Positions 7,135-10,693 of a stretch of 10,693 bases of DNA are shown one piece after another (within the stretch, counting starts at the first letter, position 1; the number at the start of each line of letters is the position of its first letter). The position numbers and the translations under genes were made by a program. This DNA comes from an uncultured Candidatus Udaeobacter sp. (lineage in GTDB: Bacteria; Verrucomicrobiota; Verrucomicrobiia; Chthoniobacterales; UBA10450), in contig CATPAV010000045.1 in NCBI GenBank assembly GCA_955652245.1, forward strand, positions 1 to 10,693. Reading direction: 5' to 3'. The notes beneath the pieces are model-generated. The model was not told where the DNA came from. It saw only the letters and a list, made by a program, of their open reading frames with translations, and made no database searches.

Positions 7135-7149
7135 GGGATCAGCGATCCC
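7135..7149. promoter_or_regulatory. Intercistronic hairpin between egtD and the ABC ATPase gene
   Basis: GGGATC (7135-7140), loop AGC, GATCCC (7144-7149): a perfect 6-bp GC-containing stem with a 3-base loop, starting 3 bases after the egtD stop codon. There is no T-run after it in the minus direction, so it is more likely an mRNA-stabilising or translation-tuning hairpin than a terminator. Confidence 0.4.
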
Positions 7150-7152
7150 CCG

Positions 7153-8121
7153 CTACAATGTGAAGTAAAAAACGCCAAACAAGCACGCTTTGTCCGACCA
7201 CATCTTTTGAAACTCGAATCCAGCATTGCGCGCGAGCGCTGCGAATCCTTCGGGCGTGTGTTTGTAGGAATACTCGGTGAGAATCTTTTCACCTGCGCGA
7301 AAATCGAATTGGCGATCCTCGATATGAACGCGCTGGCGCGTTTCGCTGATCAAATACATTTCGATGCGGCCTTCGCGCGAATTGTAGATCGCGTGGTGAT
7401 GCCACTGCTGCAGGTCGAAATTGGCGCCGAGTTCACGATTGGCGCGCGCGAGCAGGTTCAAATTGAATTTGGCGGTCACGCCCGCGCTCTCGTTATAAGC
7501 AGCCTCAAGAATATGCCGATCTTTCCGCAAATCGACGCCAATGAGCAGTCCGCCTTCACGGCCGCATAGATTGGCAATACGCCGCAAGAACTCGACCGCG
7601 TCTTCCGGCGCGAAGTTGCCAATGGTCGATCCCGGAAAATAAACAATGTTGCGCGCAGCTTTGCGGCGCGGCGAGGGGACCACGAAAGGCTGCAGATAAT
7701 CCGTGCAGACGGGCAGGATCTCCAGATCGGGAAAAATTTCCCGAAACAACGCCGTCGATTGACGCAATTGCTTTTCTGAAATATCGACTGGGATATAAAC
7801 GGCCGGCTTTTCGAGCGCTTCGATGAGAATCCGCGTTTTCGTCCCAGCGCCGGTGCCAAGTCCGATCAGCTCAATGTTTGTTCCCAAATGCGCTGCGATC
7901 TCTCGGCGGTGTCGATCCAGAATGTCGATTTCGGTTCGTGTGATGTAATACTCGGGCAGTTCGCAAATCTTTTGAAACAAGGCCGCACCGCGTGCGTCGT
8001 AAAAATATTTGCACGGCAGCGTGCGTGGATCGCTGGAAAGACCGGCGATAACGTCCGACAAGAAATCAGAACCTTGTAGCGTAGAGATTGGCCGAGCGGC
8101 CGTGAGTGTATTCGCATTCAT
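7153..8121 (-). CDS. egtD: L-histidine Nalpha-methyltransferase EgtD
   Basis: A 322-residue cytoplasmic enzyme (M. smegmatis EgtD is about 321) that uses three S-adenosylmethionine molecules to convert histidine to hercynine, the first step of ergothioneine synthesis. Family blocks run in order: KYFYDARGAALFQKICELPEYYITRTE-type N terminus (residues 38-64), the SAM-binding loop IGLGTGAGTKTR (86-97), YFPGSTIGNFAPE (161-173), GVDLRKD (195-201), AYNESAGVTAKFNLNLL (208-224), RIEMYLIS (252-259) and TEYSYKHTPEGF (282-293). The last two contain counterparts (M255, E283) of the M. smegmatis residues M252 and E282 that contact histidine and set substrate choice. The glycine-rich SAM loop differs slightly from the more usual ELG-x-G form. 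ATG 8121 is chosen because AAGAGG lies 5 bases upstream and the family starts there. It lies 47 bases downstream of egtB and 46 bases upstream of the ABC ATPase gene. Confidence 0.93.
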   Translation of the reverse strand: MNANTLTAARPISTLQGSDFLSDVIAGLSSDPRTLPCKYFYDARGAALFQKICELPEYYITRTEIDILDRHRREIAAHLGTNIELIGLGTGAGTKTRILIEALEKPAVYIPVDISEKQLRQSTALFREIFPDLEILPVCTDYLQPFVVPSPRRKAARNIVYFPGSTIGNFAPEDAVEFLRRIANLCGREGGLLIGVDLRKDRHILEAAYNESAGVTAKFNLNLLARANRELGANFDLQQWHHHAIYNSREGRIEMYLISETRQRVHIEDRQFDFRAGEKILTEYSYKHTPEGFAALARNAGFEFQKMWSDKACLFGVFYFTL

Positions 8122-8126
8122 AATGA

Positions 8127-8132
8127 CCTCTT
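8127..8132 (-). promoter_or_regulatory. Ribosome binding site of egtD
   Basis: AAGAGG on the minus strand, 5 bases before ATG 8121. It decides against the much longer open frame that would extend to 8385 inside egtB. Confidence 0.75.
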
Positions 8133-8168
8133 CATTCGGCGCACTCGGCGGTCGCGCCCTATCAAAGT

Positions 8169-9500
8169 TCAGGCGGGATCGCGCGCGAGCCGAATTCCGG
8201 TGAATTGCCAGCGTTTCTCGGGCTGGAAAAAGTTGCGATAGGTGCGGCGAATATGACTGCGGGAAGTGGCGCAGGAACCGCCGCGCAGGACGTACTGGTT
8301 GCACATGAACTTGCCGTTGTATTCGCCGAGTGCGCCAGGCGCAGCGCGATAACCGGGGTAGGAGGAATAAGCGCTCCGCGTCCATTCCCAGACGTCGCCA
8401 AACATTTGATGGAGATGTCGATCTTGTCCCGAGACTGTCGGGGCTCTCGGATGAAATTGCTTATTCTCGACGAAAATTCCTTCGATCGGCAGATCGCTCG
8501 CGGCATATTCCCATTCGAATTCCCTAGGCAGTCGCGCTCCGTTCCAATTTGCGAACGCGTCGGCCTCGAAATAGCTGACGTGGGTCACGGGTTCTGTTTC
8601 ATCAACCGGCCGAAAACCCGAAAGAGTGAATTGCCACCAGGCGCCATCGCGTTTCACCCAGTAAAGCGGCGCCTGCCAGCGTTGCTCGCTAACCGTCGTC
8701 CAGCCGAGCGATAGCCAGAACTCCGGACGCGTATATCCGCCGGCTTCGATAAACTCGAGAAACTCTCCGTTCGTGATGGGCCGTGAAGCGAGTGAGAATC
8801 CGGGGACCAGTGCCCGATGTCGCGGGCCTTCATTATCGTAGGAGAAACCAGAGCCATCATGACCAATCTCGACAATTTTTTCATCGAAATCGACGAAGTG
8901 AAGCTGCGTGGGTTTCGGGGGAGCGATGTCGATGTTAGTTTTGCGGAAGACGGGATAGAGCGGGTTTTGCGCGAAGACGTGCTTGATATCTGTGACGAGC
9001 AATTCCTGGTGCTGCTGCTCATGATGAATGCCGAGAATTAGAATCGGTTCAATCTCATCGAGAAGTTTTTCCTCAGCAGCGGAAAGAAGATTGGCGATAT
9101 GCGAATCGATCGACGCGCGATAGCGTCGCGCTTCTTTTACGGTGGGGCGCGAGATCAAACCGCGCAGATCGCGCCGGTGCATGTCGCCGGCCGCATTATA
9201 ATAGGAATTGAAGAGGTAGGCGTATTGCGGAATTTCGGCGCGATAAACCGGAAGGAATCTTTTCAGGATGAACGTCTCGAAAAACCAGGTGGTATGGGCG
9301 AGGTGCCATTTGGTTGGGCTGACGTCCGGCATCGACTGCACGACACAATCTTCGGGCTCGAGATTCTCGCAGAGTCCTGTCGTGAAATTTCTGATTTCGC
9401 GAAACCGCGTGAGCAGATGTTCGGCACGCGATCGACCCGTGTGCGAACGTGACCGAACTGCCGTGGTTTTGCCGATCGCGGGCGGGGCGATTGGGCTCAA
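8169..9500 (-). CDS. egtB: Ergothioneine sulfoxide synthase EgtB (DinB/FGE-sulfatase two-domain, non-heme iron)
   Basis: A 443-residue protein with an N-terminal DinB-like four-helix domain (about 25-175) and a C-terminal formylglycine-generating-enzyme-type fold (about 205-440). EgtB uses O2 and Fe(II) to join hercynine to a thiol (gamma-glutamylcysteine or cysteine), forming the sulfoxide precursor of ergothioneine. Iron ligands are visible: the WHLAHTTWF motif (65-73, H66/H69) and H160 and H164 in HHEQQHQE. Other family blocks are YLFNSYYNAAG (95-105), RLPREFEWEYAA, MFGDVWEWTRS and LRGGSCATSRSHIRRTYRNF. No egtA or egtC is in the cluster, which suggests the cysteine-using type known from Chloracidobacterium (inference). 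Translation must begin at TTG 9500, since the next methionine is residue 57, inside the DinB domain. AGGAAGG lies 9 bases upstream and the TTGA overlap with the stop of the previous gene implies coupling. The downstream neighbour is egtD. Confidence 0.93.
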   Translation of the reverse strand: MSPIAPPAIGKTTAVRSRSHTGRSRAEHLLTRFREIRNFTTGLCENLEPEDCVVQSMPDVSPTKWHLAHTTWFFETFILKRFLPVYRAEIPQYAYLFNSYYNAAGDMHRRDLRGLISRPTVKEARRYRASIDSHIANLLSAAEEKLLDEIEPILILGIHHEQQHQELLVTDIKHVFAQNPLYPVFRKTNIDIAPPKPTQLHFVDFDEKIVEIGHDGSGFSYDNEGPRHRALVPGFSLASRPITNGEFLEFIEAGGYTRPEFWLSLGWTTVSEQRWQAPLYWVKRDGAWWQFTLSGFRPVDETEPVTHVSYFEADAFANWNGARLPREFEWEYAASDLPIEGIFVENKQFHPRAPTVSGQDRHLHQMFGDVWEWTRSAYSSYPGYRAAPGALGEYNGKFMCNQYVLRGGSCATSRSHIRRTYRNFFQPEKRWQFTGIRLARDPA

Positions 9501-9898
9501 GTGATGCCGCCTTCCTGCTCGAGTTCTTCTCGGCGCGCCTCGAGCATCTGATCGTGCGCCGCTTCCTCCAGACCGTCGGTCACCAATTGCTCACCGAGCG
9601 TTTCCTCTTCCTCCAATCCAGCGCGCGGCGCTCGATGTCCTGTGTTGTTCGCGACAACTTCCCATTCTTCCACCAAATCGGCGTTTTGCTTCGTTTCCTC
9701 TGGCGCCACGGGAACAACGACCCCAAGCAATTCGCGGCGCGCTTGCGCCCAATCGGCATCGGTGAATTCATCAGGATTGCGCTCGTCGATCATTGCGATT
9801 TCCCTGGCGCGTCTCTCGACTTCTTCCGGCGACGGTGCGCCCACGCCGTTGCCGTGCACCGAAATTTTTCCCGCTCCAGGTTGTGAGTAATCGTTCAT
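9497..9898 (-). CDS. Small acidic protein of unknown function, first gene of the egt operon
   Basis: A 133-residue, strongly acidic, soluble-looking protein with no signal peptide or membrane segment. Residues about 23-58 (SPEEVERRAREIAMIDERNP then DEFTDADWAQARRELLG) loosely resemble the short helical DUF2934 motif (RAxEI...P...DWxxAxxEL), a family of small proteins without known function; this is a weak match by eye. The C-terminal half (LEEEETLGEQLV...EAAHDQMLEARREELEQEGG) is glutamate-rich and probably forms charged helices. ATG 9898 is preferred; GTG 9901 and TTG 9904 are directly upstream in frame and would add one or two residues. Its TGA stop overlaps the TTG start of egtB by the four bases TTGA, and the egtB Shine-Dalgarno lies within this gene, so the two are probably translated together. 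It is the promoter-proximal gene of the minus-strand run. I do not recognise a function. Confidence 0.7.
   Translation of the reverse strand: MNDYSQPGAGKISVHGNGVGAPSPEEVERRAREIAMIDERNPDEFTDADWAQARRELLGVVVPVAPEETKQNADLVEEWEVVANNTGHRAPRAGLEEEETLGEQLVTDGLEEAAHDQMLEARREELEQEGGIT
9510..9516 (-). promoter_or_regulatory. Ribosome binding site of egtB (TTG start)
   Basis: AGGAAGG on the minus strand, 9 bases before TTG 9500 and inside the end of the upstream coding sequence. It supports the non-ATG start of egtB. Confidence 0.65.
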
Positions 9899-10002
9899 CA
9901 CCAATAATACGAAACGCTATTACGGAATGTCCGTAACACAATTTGGACTACAGATTAGGGGCTTGCAATACAAGTGCTGAAAAAGCATCAGCGCAACAGA
10001 AG
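9899..10002. promoter_or_regulatory. Divergent promoter region of the egt operon and the hydrolase gene
   Basis: About 104 bases separate the divergent first egt-operon gene and the alpha/beta hydrolase gene, so both promoters should be here. The region is more AT-rich than its surroundings. I cannot assign -35/-10 pairs with confidence. A TATTAT (complement of 9904-9909) lies close to the minus-strand start, and TTGGAC (9943-9948) faces the plus strand. A short GCTGA/TCAGC inverted repeat (9976-9980, 9988-9992) sits in the hydrolase leader. Confidence 0.45.
9920..9936. promoter_or_regulatory. Palindromic operator candidate TTACGGA-ATG-TCCGTAA
   Basis: A perfect inverted repeat with 7-base arms and a 3-base spacer, lying about 22 bases upstream of the minus-strand ATG 9898. 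Length, symmetry and position are those of a dimeric regulator's binding site. The ACGGA/TCCGT half-sites recall operators of some Rrf2-type regulators, which sense iron-sulfur or thiol status, but that assignment is from memory and tentative. Bound protein could block the egt promoter, the divergent hydrolase promoter, or both. Confidence 0.55.
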
Positions 10003-10693
10003 ATGGGCGGCGAGAGATTGATCCAACTAGAGAATGGCGGCCAGATCGCTTTTGAGGAGTACGGCGATCCAACCGGAACGCCGGTGGTGTTTTGCCATGG
10101 TTGGCCGAGCTCGCGCACAATGGCGCAATTAACGGATACGACAGCACGCGAACTCAGTATCCACATCATTTCCCCGGACCGGCCAGGCATCAGTGGATCG
10201 AGTTTCCAGCCGGATCGCAAATTGTTGGAATGGCCGCCGATTGTGGCGCGATTGGCCGATCACCTTGGCCTTGCTGAATTTCGAATGCTCGCGATTTCCG
10301 GGGGCGCGCCCTACGCCTACTCAGCCGCGTGGGCAATGCCGGAACGGGTGCGCGCAATCGCAATTGTCAGCGGCGCACCGCCGATTGCCGATCTTGCCGA
10401 TCACAGCGGGTTGCTTCGGCTTTATCGCTGGATGCTGAAGCTTCGTCGAACGTCTCCCGAGCTCCTGCGAATATTATTTCATGGTGCCCGGCCCTTTGCT
10501 GCCAGACGGATTCCGATCCGATTACGACCGCTGATCTTGAAGTTCTTGCATCCGTACGATGCAGCGGTCCTGCGAAATAACGAGGCTTTCGAAGCGTGTT
10601 TCGAAAGTGCGCGGCGAGCATGGCGTGGATCTGTCGAGGGCGTAATAATTGATGCGCAAGTTTATGCCGAGCCGTGGGGTTTCAGGTTGGAAG
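10003..10693 (+). CDS. Alpha/beta hydrolase, 5' part (3' end outside window)
   Basis: An open frame of 230 codons from ATG 10003 runs to the window end with no stop. It begins MGGERLIQLENGGQIAFEEY, followed by the hallmark elements of the alpha/beta hydrolase fold: a small-strand lead-in GTPVVFCHGWPSSR whose HG (32-33) forms the oxyanion hole region, the ISPDRPGISGS loop (57-66), and the nucleophile elbow AISGGAPYA with serine 99 in a G-x-S-G-G-like context. The following cap segment is arginine-rich (LLRLYRWMLKLRR, ARRIPIRLRPL). The acid and histidine of the triad would lie beyond the visible end. There is no signal peptide, so it is probably cytoplasmic. The family includes esterases, lipases, epoxide hydrolases and haloperoxidase-like enzymes; substrate unknown. 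Only a weak AGAAG precedes the start. It is divergent from the egt operon and shares its regulatory region. Confidence 0.85.
   Translation, partial: MGGERLIQLENGGQIAFEEYGDPTGTPVVFCHGWPSSRTMAQLTDTTARELSIHIISPDRPGISGSSFQPDRKLLEWPPIVARLADHLGLAEFRMLAISGGAPYAYSAAWAMPERVRAIAIVSGAPPIADLADHSGLLRLYRWMLKLRRTSPELLRILFHGARPFAARRIPIRLRPLILKFLHPYDAAVLRNNEAFEACFESARRAWRGSVEGVIIDAQVYAEPWGFRLE

Noticed and set aside
7107..7292. Upstream extension of the ABC ATPase by 62 residues
   Set aside because: It would overlap egtD, and the extra residues do not resemble an ABC protein; the family start fits ATG 7106.
8138..8158. GGCGC/GCGCC inverted repeat between egtB and egtD
   Set aside because: A 5-bp stem with an 11-base loop is too weak to distinguish from chance.
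8122..8385. Upstream extension of EgtD by 88 residues
   Set aside because: It would overlap egtB and lacks similarity to EgtD; a good ribosome binding site precedes ATG 8121.

Overview
The window is a gene-dense, roughly 55% GC stretch of bacterial chromosome. The most likely source is a soil-type Gram-negative bacterium. Verrucomicrobiota or Acidobacteriota is my guess from protein style, non-ATG starts and a REP-like intergenic palindrome, but no taxonomic marker gene is present. I see no rRNA, tRNA, CRISPR array, insertion sequence or phage gene.

Left part (1-1884, plus strand): the 3' end of a conserved gene of unknown function, then a complete fumarylacetoacetase, the last enzyme of tyrosine catabolism. 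A 174-base gap with small inverted repeats separates it from a convergent gene block.

Central part (2059-9898, minus strand): a run of seven closely spaced genes, read from right to left. They are a small acidic protein of unknown function; egtB (sulfoxide synthase) overlapping its stop codon; egtD (histidine Nalpha-trimethyltransferase); an ABC ATPase; a signal peptide/substrate-binding/permease fusion of the OpuBC-OpuAB type; an aldehyde dehydrogenase of the succinate-semialdehyde (Sad/GabD) type; and an organophosphate:phosphate antiporter-like MFS transporter. EgtB and EgtD form the core of ergothioneine synthesis. The adjacent two-gene ABC system belongs to the superfamily that contains the ergothioneine importer EgtUV of Streptococcus pneumoniae and Helicobacter pylori. 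The best reading is therefore a locus that both makes and moves ergothioneine or a related trimethylated histidine betaine. No egtA, egtC or egtE is visible, so EgtB may use cysteine directly, as in the EgtB of Chloracidobacterium. The ALDH and the OPA transporter trail the cluster; their link to it is only positional.

Right part (9899-10693): a divergent intergenic region of about 100 bases carries a perfect 7-3-7 palindrome (TTACGGA-ATG-TCCGTAA), a good operator candidate for the egt operon and/or the divergent gene. The plus-strand gene starting at 10003 is an alpha/beta hydrolase that runs off the end of the window.

Points that deserve checking: the substrate of the ABC transporter and its substrate-binding-domain-first architecture; a threefold 8-base repeat in its signal-peptide codons that can pair with its own Shine-Dalgarno sequence; and the palindromic operator.
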